Assembly (NCBI GenBank): GCA_029204225.1
Contig: CM055101.1
Coordinates: 31,152,519 to 31,216,518 of the forward strand
Direction: 5' to 3'
DNA from: Diphasiastrum complanatum
Taxonomy: Eukaryota > Streptophyta > Lycopodiopsida > Lycopodiales > Lycopodiaceae
Length of the DNA stretch: 64,000 nucleotides
The notes beneath the pieces are model-generated. The model was not told the DNA's origin, searched no databases, and saw nothing but the letters and a program-made list of their open reading frames with translations. The translations under genes were made by a program, and so were the position numbers. Numbering within the stretch: the first letter of the stretch is position 1; every line of letters begins with the position of its first letter. Of the stretch, positions 11,669 to 23,569 are shown in pieces.

Positions 11669-13803
11669 ACCCCTAAATGCTTAAACCTTTTAGGTAATCA
11701 TTCACTCTCTTAGCTGTGCAGAACGCAATGGATTGAACTGTTACCATGGGATTAACTCCAGAGGCAGTTGGAAAGACACTAGTATCTCCAATGAACAAGC
11801 CCTCTACCTCCCAGCTTTCACCCTTGGGATCCACGACAGAAGAACTGGGATCAATTCCCATCCTGCAACTTCCCATCTGGTGGGCAGAGCACAAACTCAT
11901 AGGAACTTGTGCCAATGATTTTGAGCTCACTCTACACAAGTAATCCTCAATCTCAGACATTTTTGCTCCTGTTACTTGAAGCTTCTCCCCATCTGGGTGA
12001 TGTGTACCTATTTACTCGAAGTGCTTTATCTGCCCCTTGCTTCAAGCTCTCCTCGTCTTCAGGAGATAGCTTATAAAAAATGCTTGGATAGCCTCGCTTG
12101 TCTAGTTTCACCATGCCGCTGCCCTTGTCACGAGCAAGCACAAAACAGTGGGCAGTCCTGGAGTAGCGAGACATCCTTCTTTTGGAGTCAGCCCCAGAGC
12201 ACCAAGGCATCAAGAAAGCAAAGCTTCCTGGTAGAAGAGAAGGTACCTCCACCAAAGCTCCATACCCAGAAGATTCCCAATTTGCTGCTGCTCCAGAAAC
12301 TGCGGTCATGATTGCCCCCTCATAGCAACGCCCCTTTGGCCCAGATTGTTCTGGAAAGTACCCCCAAACCATATGTGTTGGATGAATATGCAAAAACTTG
12401 CCAATGTTTTGGTTCTGCAAACCACTTTTTTGTAGCAGAATTGGAGTCTTTATTGGGCCATGCTACAACTACCGATTTTGCCTGAATGAATAGTCGACTG
12501 CCATCAGACAGTGATGCCTGGATGCCCTCTATCCGGAAAGGCTTTTTGTCTTTGTCCTTTAGGAAATTGAATAAAACCTTTTCTACCTTGCATCCTGTTA
12601 AGATTACAGCATCTGCAGCCGCAGCATTTACGAGCCATGTTTTTGTAGTGGCCTGCTTTTCTCCTTCCTTGCAACCAAGTCCACAAAAGAAGCCACAAGC
12701 ATGATCTGGGCCCGCATTCTGTGGAATGTTTGCCACAGGATATCCTAGTTCGTCACATCCTTTTCTAAGCACGGCATTTTGAAAGCTTTCTTTTCTGACT
12801 GTAGCCTGTACTCCAAGCCTCTTACACACTTCCTGCATAGCTTCTTGATAATCTTCACTAGCAAAAAAGCTTAAGCCATAATCCTCAGCCCACTCACGCA
12901 AAACATGTCTGGGTGTGCACATGGAACCAGACCAATTCACCGCAGTACCACCTCCTAAGGTTGATCCGGCCATAATATTTACCCCCCCATCATCTGTGCT
13001 CAGCGTACCCCCACTCACGTACACAGACTGCATGGTGGGACCTTCTAGTAAGGATAGATCCTTTCCAGAAAAATACTTGCCTCTCTATACCACCACTACA
13101 GAGTAGCCCTTCTGGGCCAGAGCTGCAGCAATAACTGCCCCTCCAGATCCGGAGCCCGCCACCACCACGTCAAACTTAATGCCAATGTTTTCATTGAGAA
13201 GTAGCTTTTCCTTGTTATTGCAAGATGCATCCAAGCAAGACAGATCTTCGAGGGGAAAGCAACCAACATGTGTCAAAAATTGATGGAGCGACTTTACCCC
13301 AGCACCTGAATCAAATAGTCTTGATCTCAGAACACTTTCAAAGGATGAACAACACAATTCCAAATCCTACGGTTGTGAATCTATGAATTTGCTTTGTGAC
13401 GATTGCGTAGTAGCATTACGGAAACCTAATGCATTCCACACTTGATTTCCACCATCCTCGTGAACCTGGAATAAGAAAGCAAACATTAACTATCTATTAT
13501 CGTGAATCCACTATGGACTCAAAAACATGATGTTCACATTATACTGTTAAACATGCTTGGTTCTCAGATACAACATAGAAATCAAAGAGTAGTAGAGTTG
13601 ATACCTTGGCGTAAAAAATCCACAGGTAGAAGCACTTTAAAAGATTGAACAAGGATTGAAAAGTTGAGATTGAACTTCGAACCCACCTCAGCAAAACTTG
13701 CTCCTTCTTGTGATTTGAGAGCTTGGGAAAGCTCTGAATATATGGAAAATGTTTAGTGAAGGATAAAGTTCCACATAACATTAGTGTGCCAATCTTTGTG
13801 GAC

Positions 13804-13808
13804 AGAAC
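13804..13808. other. Target-site duplication AGAAC, left copy
   Basis: AGAAC lies directly outside the left LTR and is repeated exactly at 17525-17529 outside the right LTR. Removing the element and one copy restores an uninterrupted FAO exon 2 reading frame across the site. Confidence 0.95.
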
Positions 13809-14458
13809 TATGAAAGATTTCAGATCCTTAAGATCCAATCTACTTGAATGATCTTTGGTTAGAAAGAGAAATACACTACCAATTTCACCAATGTAGAAAA
13901 ATCAGCATCTACACACAATTTGAGATGCAAACACTAATAGAACTTGATCAAACTTGAATGAAATGATTATGTACTGTTGCTGTCCGTACAAAACCAGCAA
14001 GCTACTGTATTTCACACGTGTGGATCCAAAAATAGCAAATATAGATCATTCTACACATAGAATTGCAAGCAATCACCAAGATAGTGCACCAATGGATAGT
14101 AGAACCCAAGAGAACCATGTATAAGCATGAAATGAGATAGAGAAGAGAGAAGATGACTCTCTCCACGAGTTACATCCTTTTATAGCAGGTCCAAACCCTA
14201 TTTGGCCACTTGGCTTTCCCACCAAAATGCTAACCCTACCAATTTTGGGTCTAGATTCAATGTACCCAACTTATTCAAATTGAATCTACTCAAACTCGCA
14301 TTCTATCTTGTCCACACTTTCAAAAAGTGTTTATTCAAATGAAATTTAGACTAATGAACTTTGAAAAGTCAACCTCTAAGTCTAAAACAAGTTTTGGCCT
14401 CAATATGCCAAATATGAAAATATTGCAAAATGTGATGAAACTAGTTGAATCTTTCACA
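13809..14458 (-). repeat. 3' LTR of the FAO-inserted copia
   Basis: 650 bp ending CTTTCACA on the plus strand. Its outer end reads TATGAAAG where the partner LTR has TGTGAAAG, a single G-to-A change. About 99% identical to 16875-17524. Confidence 0.95.
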
Positions 14459-14468
14459 CTCCCTCTTC
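14459..14468 (-). other. Polypurine tract of the copia element
   Basis: On the minus strand TTGAAGAGGGAG lies immediately before the 3' LTR, the position where plus-strand DNA synthesis is primed in LTR retrotransposons. Confidence 0.8.
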
Positions 14469-14620
14469 AACTAGTTTTAGCATAGACTTTGATAATACTC
14501 CAAGTGAAGTCCTATGCTTCATGAAAAAGTCTTTTCCCAATGCTTTGGTGAAGATATCAGCTACACATTCCCTTGAAGACACATGTTGAAGCTCCACCTC
14601 CTTTGCAATGACTCGCTCCC

Positions 14621-15013
14621 TCACAAAATGATATTGTATCTCAATATGCTTGCTCCTAGCATGAAAGATAGGATTGGATCCATTCTTTGGGCTGATTGAT
14701 TATCACAAAAGATGATTGGACTCTCTGAAAAATCCAGCAAGTGAAGATCCTTGATCATCCTCTTGATCCATACCATCTCCTTTGTGCAATGTGTAAGAGC
14801 TTTGTACTCGGCCTCACTAGATGACAATGAGATAGTGGCTTGTTTCTTTGACATCCATGATATAGCTCCATCACCTATGAAAATACAATAAGAACTAATG
14901 GATTTCCTATCCATTATATCTCCAGCATAGTCCAAATCTGAAAATCCAAAAAGATTAGGTGATGATCCCTCATACAATATGCCAAAATCTCGAGTTCCAA
15001 TGATGTACCTCAA
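14621..15013 (-). pseudogene. Copia RNase H fragment
   Basis: 131-codon frame with copia RNase H blocks: MRYIIGTRDFGILY, DLDYAGDIMDRKSISSY, ISWMSKKQATISLSSSEAEY and IIFCDNQSA. The acidic catalytic positions of the first three blocks are present. The C-terminal part diverges after the DNQSA block and the HARTKH-type block is missing. It is the only pol remnant in this element. Confidence 0.88.
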
Positions 15014-15024
15014 AACTCGCTTTC

Positions 15025-15520
15025 CTAGCTTCCAATGCTCCTAGCATAGTTTTTGCCAATAGAACTTTGATCCATCATAAGAATGATCTTCTTCCTAAGA
15101 ATAGATCTCCTTTCAATGATCATGTAATGCTCAAAATAGAAACAACCATAATTGATATAGAGAATAGTGTCCACTTGGGATGCTTCACTATTTCTTACAT
15201 CAATTTTACATGTAAAAATGTGACTAGAACATGAAAAATCAAATAGAATGTAAATGAAATGATTCCACCATGCTTTCAACTCTGAACTCTCTGGAAAAAT
15301 ACAGCAAACAAAGAATAAATGTGAGTGATCAACTTTTGCTTGCATGTCTCCTCCTCCTTTGTCCTTTGTTGCCTTGTATCTACCATGATACTCCATGAAT
15401 GAGCCTCCATCTTCATCTTGCCACAAGAAACCATCAAACCTTGGAAATCAAATGAGTAGGTGAGTACATTAATGATGCAAATCCAGCACCACATGACTCC
15501 ATAAACCAAGTAGTTTGCAC
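15025..15520 (-). other. Unrecognised filler between gag and RNase H
   Basis: This segment should hold protease, integrase and reverse transcriptase but shows none of their motifs. Minus-strand frames at 15025-15426 and 15276-15509 overlap in different phases and have ordinary amino-acid composition with Trp and Cys. It could be scrambled copia sequence or captured foreign or host sequence. I do not recognise it. Confidence 0.4.
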
Positions 15521-15922
15521 TAGTCCATCTTCAAGATCTACTTGACACAAGAAAATGACCATGAATTCACCAAAAATTGACAATCTCCAAGTATTGGCAC
15601 CAAGTAGCTCAACACTTGAGAACTTAGCCATGGATGAGTGACATAATGAACCTCCAATAGCTTCATTTCCATCAGCAAAATCAGCCAAAAATGCTAGTAC
15701 AAATCCAACATCAAAACAATGCTCACCAATGTAACTAGTTTTACCATATCTTGACAATTTGTCTCCTTGATCTCTCTTCTTCTTGTAGCACTCACTTGCA
15801 AAGTGTCCTTTGATGCCACAATAGAAGCACTTGAGCTTTGATCTATCCTTCTTTTTGCCACTTGAAGAAGCATCCACTTGATCTTGCCCTTTAGACCACT
15901 TGAGTAGTTGGACTTTCTTCAT
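15434..15922 (-). pseudogene. Copia gag zinc-knuckle region
   Basis: The frame contains the CCHC zinc knuckle CFYCGIKGHFASEC preceded by a Lys/Ser-rich linker, the usual nucleocapsid part of copia gag. The following sequence would normally lead to the protease active site but no intact DSGA motif is seen. It overlaps the upstream gag frame at 15891-15922 in another phase, so a frameshift separates the two halves of gag. Confidence 0.85.
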
Positions 15923-16202
15923 TCTTTTGCAAACAAGAAAAGATTTGTCTTCTTAGAGTCAACACTCTAGAAGTAGACTTGGATTCATAAAGCTTCTTCA
16001 ATGAATTCCAAGCTTCCAAAGATGATGTGCACTTACCAACTTCCTTGAGAAGTTCACTGGTAACATTCATTTTTATCATGTGTAGAGCCTTCTTGGCCCT
16101 CTTGTCATACCTCAATTGATCTTGTTGTGTTGCTGGTCTCTCCTCCAAACCTACAACAATATTCAAAACATCATTCATCTCAAGAAGTGACTCCATCCTC
16201 AC
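15891..16202 (-). pseudogene. Copia gag (UBN2-type) fragment
   Basis: 104-codon frame matching the central copia gag domain, with ALHMIKMNVTSELLKEV, LEAWNSLKKLYESKS and LTLRRQIFSCLQ blocks. The frame at 47326-47856 is a clear relative. About 650 bp of leader separate its start from the primer binding site. Confidence 0.85.
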
Positions 16203-16862
16203 TTTCTATAATGAATAGTTACTTGAGGTAAGCCTATCATTGGCTTCCAACATGACTCCAATTGAGGTTGCCATGTAGCAATGACCTGATCTTCTCTTTC
16301 AACCTGTTACAATGCACAAAGCACTCCTTTGAACAATAACAAATGCTTTCAAAAGAAACCACCAAGATTTGAAACTATCTCACAAATTCTCTTCTAGCAC
16401 TTATCCAAGCAAATCAACACATAGAATCATGGAATCTTGATCAACCTATAATCTATCCTCAATCTAATGACTTTTGCCACTTCCTAAGATTGAAACACAC
16501 TCAAATGAAGTCCAGCAAACTCACTATCTAGAGATCCAATCAAAATTAGGGTTTTGACAAAATCACAAAAAATTGACTATTCCAAATCTACATGCAAATA
16601 CTGAAAATTTGATATGCAATCTATAAGCCACCACTTAGGCTGAACCAATGATCCAAAAATCGGCCAAATCCAGCACGTGAATTCAAAAAACGGAATTGAA
16701 CAAGTATATTGACCTATTTAGTATTTTGATCTACAAAAGATCCAATCTGCAAAAGCAAAAAATCCGATTTTGGTGTAGAATCCTCTCTAGCATGCTCTAG
16801 ACTTGATATCTTCACCAAATCATTGATAGATCTGATTTTCTCCTTCATAACCTGAAACACAA

Positions 16863-16874
16863 GCTCTGATACCA
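16863..16874 (-). other. Primer binding site (initiator tRNA-Met)
   Basis: On the minus strand TGGTATCAGAGC directly follows the 5' LTR. This is the standard plant copia primer binding site complementary to the 3' end of initiator tRNA-Met. Confidence 0.95.
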
Positions 16875-17524
16875 TGTGAAAGATTTCAGATCCTTAAGAT
16901 CCAATCTACTTGAATGATCTTTGGTTAGAAAGAGAAATACACTACCAATTTCACCAATGTAGAAAAATCAGCATCTACACACAATTTGAGATGCAAACAC
17001 TAATAGAACTTGATCAAACTTGAATGAAATGATTATGTACTGTTGCTGTCCGTACAAAACCAGCAAGCTACTGTATTTCACACGTGTGGATCCAAAAGTA
17101 GCAAATATAGATCATTCTACACATAGAATTGCAAGCAATCACCAAGATAGTGCACCAATGGATAGTAGAACCCAAGAGAACCATGTATAAGCATGAAATG
17201 AGATAGAGAAGAGAGAAGATGACTCTCTCCACGAGTTACATCCTTTTATAGCAGGTCCAAACCCTATTTGGCCACTTGGCTTTCCCACCAAAATGCTAAC
17301 CCTACCAATTTTGGGTCTAGATTCAATGTACCCAACTTATTCAAATTGAATCTACTCAAACTCTCATTCTATCTTTCCCACACTTTCAAAAAGTGTTTAT
17401 TCAAATGAAATTTAGACTAATGAACTTTGAAAAGTCAACCTCTAAGTCTAAAACAAGTTTTGGCCTCAATATGTCAGATATGAAAATATTGCAAAATGTG
17501 ATGAAACTAGTTGAATCTTTCACA
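16875..17524 (-). repeat. 5' LTR of the FAO-inserted copia
   Basis: 650 bp with TGTGAAAG and CTTTCACA ends on the plus strand, forming 8-bp inverted terminal repeats. Homologous to the older solo LTR at 45077-45719. Confidence 0.96.
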
Positions 17525-17529
17525 AGAAC
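17525..17529. other. Target-site duplication AGAAC, right copy
   Basis: Perfect match to 13804-13808, placed immediately outside the right LTR. Confidence 0.95.
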
Positions 17530-18091
17530 CCATAACATGATCCCTAACGAAAAGACTAAGTGCGGCTTCAGCCATTTGAATATCATACCTGCCACCTGAA
17601 ACACGATCAGAAAGATAATGATGAGTCCAAAAACAATGCAAACCTCCGGCATCTAATTACTCGGTATATCAAATATCTAATTAAGCTCCTTCTGAAATGT
17701 ATGTCATAACAAATTTAATCTATAGTCCTCGTAGTTCCAACAGTACCTCCTCTGGTATCTTCAAATCTGATGCGGAGGTCCGATATAGAGCATCGACATC
17801 CTCCTCGGAACAATATGCATTATTAGTCTTAGCATTGAGAGCCTCCACAGAGAGTGACGGAACAAATGTGTCACAAATGGCACCAAGAACTCTTATCTGA
17901 TCTGAATTCCAAGAATGAGCTTGGGGCGGTCTACCTTCTTTGAGCAGAGGGTGTGCATCAGAGAGAATGGATTGGATATCTAGAGATACGTCAGCACTCA
18001 CCATTTCCAGTTGAAATATTCCTTGTTGATCACTAATTTCTCGATATGCGCGGCCTTTACAAGATCTATAAGAGCAACAAATTTTTGCCAA

Positions 18092-18670
18092 TACAAGATA
18101 TATGCAACTGCCAACACGTTAATGCCCAGACTACAATTTCTTTACTTTGGCTGTTTCCAAACGGACTATTGAGCAGTTATTAAAGCAAATGTCCAAAAAG
18201 GCTCGAAAAAAGGTGGGTTGAATGGCGTTACAAATTACTAAAACACAAACTTCATGATCCAACGTCAAAGTTGGAAGGTCCGCGTAGACAAATTATAATA
18301 TTTTAGTGGGTCAACTAACAAAGCGCAGTGCACGAGAATGACTAATCTAAAAACGTCAAACAAGCAATTCCAACTCCGTAATATCAATGCTTACCTGTGG
18401 CCGAAATAGCAAGAATTGTATCCTCTTTTAGCTGATGACACGTTGTATTAAGGATGGGAAAATTAGGCTTACAGACAAAAACAGATCAAACACGCGATCC
18501 AGGTTGAGCTATGAGGTATGTATGCCATCCTGATCAGCTGCTTGTCAGAGACTGATGATTCAGACATCGGCACGGTGCACCCTCATTGGCTGGCAGCTCA
18601 TGCAGCTCACACTTTCGTGTAGGCACCTCAGCGTGGCATTTAGCACCACCTCGTAATCTAAGCCATATCA
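18092..18670. other. Region upstream of FAO, no gene seen
   Basis: This would be the FAO promoter and 5' leader if the gene were live. I find no convincing TATA box at a fixed distance and no other gene. Confidence 0.35.
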
Positions 18671-18790
18671 TTCACAAAAGACAGCGCCAGCTCTGGCATT
18701 TAGCTCTCCGCCTCGCCATGATCCACTGCATGTTCACAAAAGACGGCAGCTCTGACATTTAGCTCTCCAGCATTTGCGATCCTGATCAAC
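18671..18790. repeat. 62-bp imperfect tandem duplication upstream of FAO
   Basis: Unit 1 starts at 18671 and unit 2 at 18733. Both contain ttcacaaaagac, then cagctctg, then catttagctctcc. A third trace, 'caacaaaagacg', follows near 18787. It lies about 700 bp upstream of the preferred FAO start. Confidence 0.7.
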
Positions 18791-19018
18791 AAAAGACGAG
18801 TTAACACTTGTCATTCAGGACGAAGTACTGCAGGTTGGAATTTTATTCAGATTTTGACAAACTTTCATCACATAAGCTCTCACCACTGCCGATAATAACC
18901 AACTATTATAAGATTTTTAGCTTGCAAAAATTAACTGGGTTGGGTTTTGCACCTTGTTGGCTTTGAACCTTTTTTCATACACACGAGAGCCTCCAATTGG
19001 CTGGGGCAGCTATATAGA

Positions 19019-19020
<2 letters not shown>

Positions 19021-19068
<48 letters not shown>
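19021..19068. repeat. (TC)24 microsatellite
   Basis: Uninterrupted TC array of 48 bp. Confidence 0.97.
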
Positions 19069-19070
<2 letters not shown>

Positions 19071-19271
19071 GACAATAATAAAAAGAAAAAACTTCCGATT
19101 TTTATTAATAAAAGATGGGAAAACCCATCACAGTACAAAGGAATGCATGTTGAAAGCGTAAAAGCCATAAGGTGAATTGAGGTACTGTACAACTATAACA
19201 AAGCAACAATCCCACAGAGTATTTACATAAAGCCTACTGCTTGGTGTAAGTCGCTAGTTAAGACAGTTGGA

Positions 19272-19326
19272 CTCAGAGTTATGGACACACTGTTGAAAAA
19301 TTGCATCCATGATCCATAACTCTGAG
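19272..19326. repeat. Perfect 14-bp inverted repeat
   Basis: CTCAGAGTTATGGA at 19272-19285 and its reverse complement at 19313-19326, separated by 27 bp. Could form a hairpin. No gene context. Confidence 0.75.
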
Positions 19327-19329
19327 ATC

Positions 19330-22300
19330 TTGCATTTACGTAGCCATTTATGCATGGAATTGAGAAACGGGCATATTGGCATACTCTGCTGGAAAATGGG
19401 TGCACAAAAATCTAGAGTGATGTCACCCCAGTGACACTTGTCAAAATGGGGAGCTGAATGACTACTCCATGCATAAGTCACCTTGGAGGAAATCTTGAGA
19501 AACAAAATTTTGATACAAGTGGCTATAGGTGAATGGACAAGTACAAGGGGGAAGGTAAAGACTACAGTGATGTGATGGACTTCATAACATTTTTCACATG
19601 TCGAAAAGGATAGAAATGTCTAAAAAGTGAAAAGGTGGCAGGGTGAAGGGTGGGTGCTTGCCACCATCTATAAAAGAACCCCAAAAAGTGTGAGCAGTGA
19701 GTAATCTATCTACAAACCCAAAACGTGTGAGCAATGAGGAAGCTATCTACAAACTTGTCTGTGTATGAAGAGTTTAGAGAATGAAGAGTTCTGGTGTCTG
19801 GGTGCTCTTCTATTCTGTTCTGCTATAGTGTTATGTTGAAGGAGTAGGAAGACACCTTTTGTTGCTGTTACTGTTGTTTTACTTAGTGATGTTGAGATGG
19901 TGATTGCCTTGTCAGATTGCAAAGAAATGTGTGTGGGTTACTATGTTGTTATGCTACTACAAAAAGAATTGTTTAAATAAAATGTTATTCTGCTGCACAG
20001 GAGAATCTAATTAGAATTGCTATGTGTTGCACCTCTGTGTTTTGCTATGATGTTATGATTGGAAAAGAACTGAAGAGCCTCATTACTTTGCTTTGATCTT
20101 CAAGGAATCTCTAATTACCCTGTTTGTTCCATATTCGTAATGTTGTCAGTAAATGAGAGGGAAAGTGTGTATTGCATGTTGTGAAGTTGGGATGTCGTAA
20201 TGTTGTCCCAGATATTGGTGATCAGAGAACCATTATGGTAGGAGTGTCTGTATGAGTGTGGAAAGAGAGGCCATGGAGTGAGAACCGACATTGTGTTAGG
20301 ATGGATCGGAGAGTAGTTGGTTAGTCAGTATTATGGGATGCTATCTATGGAGAGTTATTGTCATACTGTTTGAACATATTGTCATGATGATTGAAGTCGT
20401 TATCAGGTCCTTGAGCCATCGTATTCTGAGAGAATGTTGCTAAAAGTATCACCATATTCTATCTTAGTCTGACCTAGCAATGGTGATCATAGCTGGCCAT
20501 CGCTGAGAAACTTATCTGTGTAGCCACTGACAGAGGAGAGCATAGCACCCGCCAATCTATGGAGAAATCTATTCATGTGAAGAAGATTGGTGAAATCGCT
20601 GTCATAGTGATGATTGCAGTACCTAGTCAAAATCTGTAGAAGTGTGCGATACCAGATCGTTGAAAACATAGTCAGACATTCTTATAAGGAGCACATCCGG
20701 AAGTATCAGTCAAACTAAAGATCCCACACTCTGCCACTGTCCATGAAAGCATCTTGCAAAGCTACAAGACTTCCAAGTTCAGAATGAAGTAGAGAGCAAC
20801 CAGTACGCAAGTGATAGTCCCTAGAGAAGACATCCACGTACAAATATTCTGAAGTAGCCGCTATCATAGCAGAATCGCCTAGCTGAATCGCTGGTCCAGT
20901 AAGGTTTTCATGATTATACTAAATCGAGACCATGTTTGAAGACCTCATTCATTGATTTCAGAGGCAGCGTTCAATCGCACTATTGCAGCTTTTATCGAAC
21001 ACTGAAATCCAGAAGGTAATCAGAGTCAGTTTGAAAAAAATCCCACTTTATTGATAAACCTGAGAAGGTTACATTTCAACTGTGTGACCGACCCGAGTCT
21101 CCGGGGCGGTGGCATGCCAAGGTGAGTGCCAGGACAACATTCCAGCCAGGGAGGCTGAGACTTGGTTGGAGCTCACACGTTGAGAAGATCAGAACGATCT
21201 TCGCTCAACTCGCTGCATCAGGACAGGAGCACTAGGTCTCATCACCATAGCAGCTGATGTACTTCATGAAATCTCTACCTACATCCTATCAGCGTTGTTG
21301 ACAATTGCAGCTTTCAATCATAGAGAAGCGCAGCCAGTCTACATATAGCAAATAAGTATGAGCATCAGTAATCCGCTTCCACTGCACGCTTCCAGTGCAA
21401 GCGTACCTTCTGTATGCATGAACCTTATGCATAAGACTTAGCTATATTTGAAAAGTTGTTGTGTGATTTGACTTCCTTTGAGTTGAGTTGAACACTATTG
21501 CCAGAACTCTGTGAACGATGTCAGCCACTGTAGATCACCCTGTTCCTGAGAGCATTGGTCACCTGAGCAACTAGCATAAAATCGTCACCTATGAAGAGCA
21601 GCTGTTAGCCTCTGGGCAAGTATACCCACGTGACTGAATATGGGTGGGCCAGCCCATCGCTGATCCAAAAGCATCTCCATCTCGAGTCCATCGCTGCCTC
21701 TCTACATAGACTATGTTGTCACTTGTTTGAGCAACGATTTTCCAGAGTTTCTAAATAACGATCCATATTGATTTGTTCCTGTAGTGTGATTCTCTATGAC
21801 AACTTCTTGGAAGAGCTTTTTCCACGGCTACGGAGCCGCATGAACGTCGCCTTACATTCTCGTCAGTGCTATGAGTGCTACCAAAGAGTAAACCTGATAT
21901 ATGAGGTACTTCATCACTACTACTGTCGCTAAGAACCATCCATCACTGATCAGAACCAAAAAATGAAGTACTTGAAGTCATCTCCTTCGTGTGAAGCTAT
22001 CCCACCATCTCTCTTTTTAGAGAAGGACCAACAATTGTGTATTCTCTTTTCCTCATTCACAATATAGACGAGCAGTATAAGTATCGGATCCAGCCAGCAA
22101 CAATCAACAGATTATCGAAGATTCGAAATCAGGAGGCCAGCACGTAGTGACAGACATACAGAGCAATCAAGGGGAGGGAGCGACGTTTCTAGTGAGCTGT
22201 GAGGTATTTTTCTTCTCAATATTCTGAGCATTGGATGTATGGCTACTGTTGAATGGATTCAATGTGAACTTCGCTCTTTTGCCCTTGACTACGTTAAATG

Positions 22301-22640
22301 ATACTCTATCATGTCTAGTATTGATGTAGAGCTGAGTTTAATTTTGATCACACTACTTGTTGACTTGAGGTGGAATGCATTAGAAAAAGATAGAGTTATG
22401 CATAATGAAGTTGGAAATTGCGATGATGTTGTCATGTTGTCTGGTTAATTCAAATGTAGAATATATCGTTGTTATTGCTATCATCTATAATCTTGGCATA
22501 AGATTGAGTGTGCTCATTGAAGTCAATAGTTTGTAGAGGGATGTCAAGGAGTATGTATGACGTTGGTGATTGTGAACTAATCGAGCTACTGTCCAAGTGA
22601 AGAGAGTGATGTTTCTCATATTAAATTGAATGCACCCTAT
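19330..22640. other. Long non-coding stretch
   Basis: No gene, RNA gene or clear element ends are visible in about 3.3 kb. Short frames are few and of irregular composition. The right end runs into copia pol sequence, so part of this may be decayed retroelement. Confidence 0.4.
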
Positions 22641-22729
22641 GATACACTTTTTGATGCTAGTTTCACCAAGTTATCTACGTCGAGATTGGAATCTAAGATT
22701 TACATTATGAAGCATGACATGGATGTATC

Positions 22730-23400
22730 TAGAAGATAACACACGCCCCGACATCGCTTATGTCATGTTTAGGATGAGCTAATTCAACGTGAACCTAGGT
22801 CCTATACACTGGAAGATTGCAAAGCGAATCCTTAGATAACGAAGGATTTCGGATTGTGTTACTCCTGTGATGCCGCAGATTCCAATTCGCGAATTTCAAT
22901 TGCACTCCTACGGCAATGCAAGTTGGGCATCACTCAAGTACGACTGTAAAAGTCTCTCAGGAGGGTGCACCATCGCAACAAAGGTAGCCATTCTCTGGGT
23001 CAACAAGAAGTAGACCATCACCGCTCAGTCATCCTGCGAAGCAGAATATGTCGCAGCCGCCAAGATGGCGAACAAGATCACATGGCTCAAACAGTTCCTC
23101 GATGGACTGGGTGAAACCACCAATGAGCCTCTGATTATGCAAATGGACAATACATCTGCCATACACTTGACGAAGCATCCCGTGTTTCATTCAAGGACGA
23201 AACACATTGCAATCAAATATCATTTGATAAGGGACCTAGTCGAGAGGAACGAATTGAAAACCACCTTCATGGAAGTAGTTGCCGACATCTTTACAAAGCC
23301 CTTAGACAAAGGGATGTTCGAGAGGCAGAGGACGAGTCTGGGAATCGTAAAGCTACCACACTTTGAGAGGGAGCTGAAGAATCTTAATGTTTCTAACCAC
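22730..23400 (+). pseudogene. Ty1/copia RNase H region
   Basis: Broken frames from about 22740 give the RPDIAYVM-like and GPIHWKIAKRIL tether blocks, then SYGNASWAS and ITAQSSCEAEYVAAA. From 23065 an open frame continues with MQMDNTSAIHLTKHPVFHSR, TKHIAIKYHLIRDLV and ADIFTKPLDK, the usual end of copia pol. The upstream RT core, integrase and gag are missing. The sequence beyond 23400 is presumably 3' untranslated region and LTR. Confidence 0.85.
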
Positions 23401-23569
23401 AAAGCTTTGATAGCTTGCGAGTTCATCTCTGTAGAAATGCACAGAAAGGACCAACAAGTCTTTGTGTCTGCAGAAATACAAAGGGACTGCCCCACAGGCA
23501 GAAACCGCCCGGGACAATAATCGGCTACATAACAGTTTCAACAAAGGCCAAGACTTGAAGACACGAAGG

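Larger units (their letters stand above)
13809..17524 (-). mobile_element. Young deletion-derivative Ty1/copia element in FAO exon 2
   Basis: This is a complete structural unit of 3716 bp. It has two 650-bp LTRs, a primer binding site, a polypurine tract and 5-bp AGAAC duplications. Coding sequence reads on the minus strand. The internal 2416 bp carry gag with a CCHC knuckle and an RNase H tail. Integrase and the reverse transcriptase core are absent, and a normal copia interior is about twice as long. It therefore must have been mobilised by proteins from a related full-length element. By eye the LTRs differ at about 7 of 650 positions, so the insertion is recent relative to other elements here. 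One LTR end has TA instead of TG at 13809-13810. Confidence 0.95.
11673..18004 (-). pseudogene. FAO: Long-chain fatty-alcohol oxidase (FAO), disrupted
   Basis: Plant FAO enzymes are membrane-associated FAD oxidases of the GMC family that oxidise long-chain alcohols to aldehydes. Three exons can be traced on the minus strand. Exon 1 is 18004-17747 (HPLLKEG, ICDTFVPSL). Exon 2 starts at 17595, is split by a copia insertion, resumes at 13808 and ends at 13605. Exon 3 is 13465-11673. Introns of 151 and 139 bp have GT-AG ends and keep phase 0. Exon 3 holds the FAD-binding AGSGSGG motif, the C-terminal HQMGSCRMG motif and SGVNPM. The implied length of about 770 residues fits the family. Lesions are TAG at 13367-13369, TAG at 13085-13087 replacing the acidic residue after the FAD-binding strand, a frameshift near 12455-12463, a small deletion with frame change near 12005-12020, and the insertion. 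ATG 18004 is preferred; an in-frame ATG at 18091 is possible. Confidence 0.93.

Noticed and set aside
12486-12704. Frames on the opposite strand of FAO and in other phases
   Set aside because: They overlap the FAO coding strand, which has recognised GMC motifs; the others are shadows.
16863-16874. Possible tRNA gene near copia PBS motifs
   Set aside because: Only the 12-base tRNA-complementary site is present; no cloverleaf or A/B boxes.
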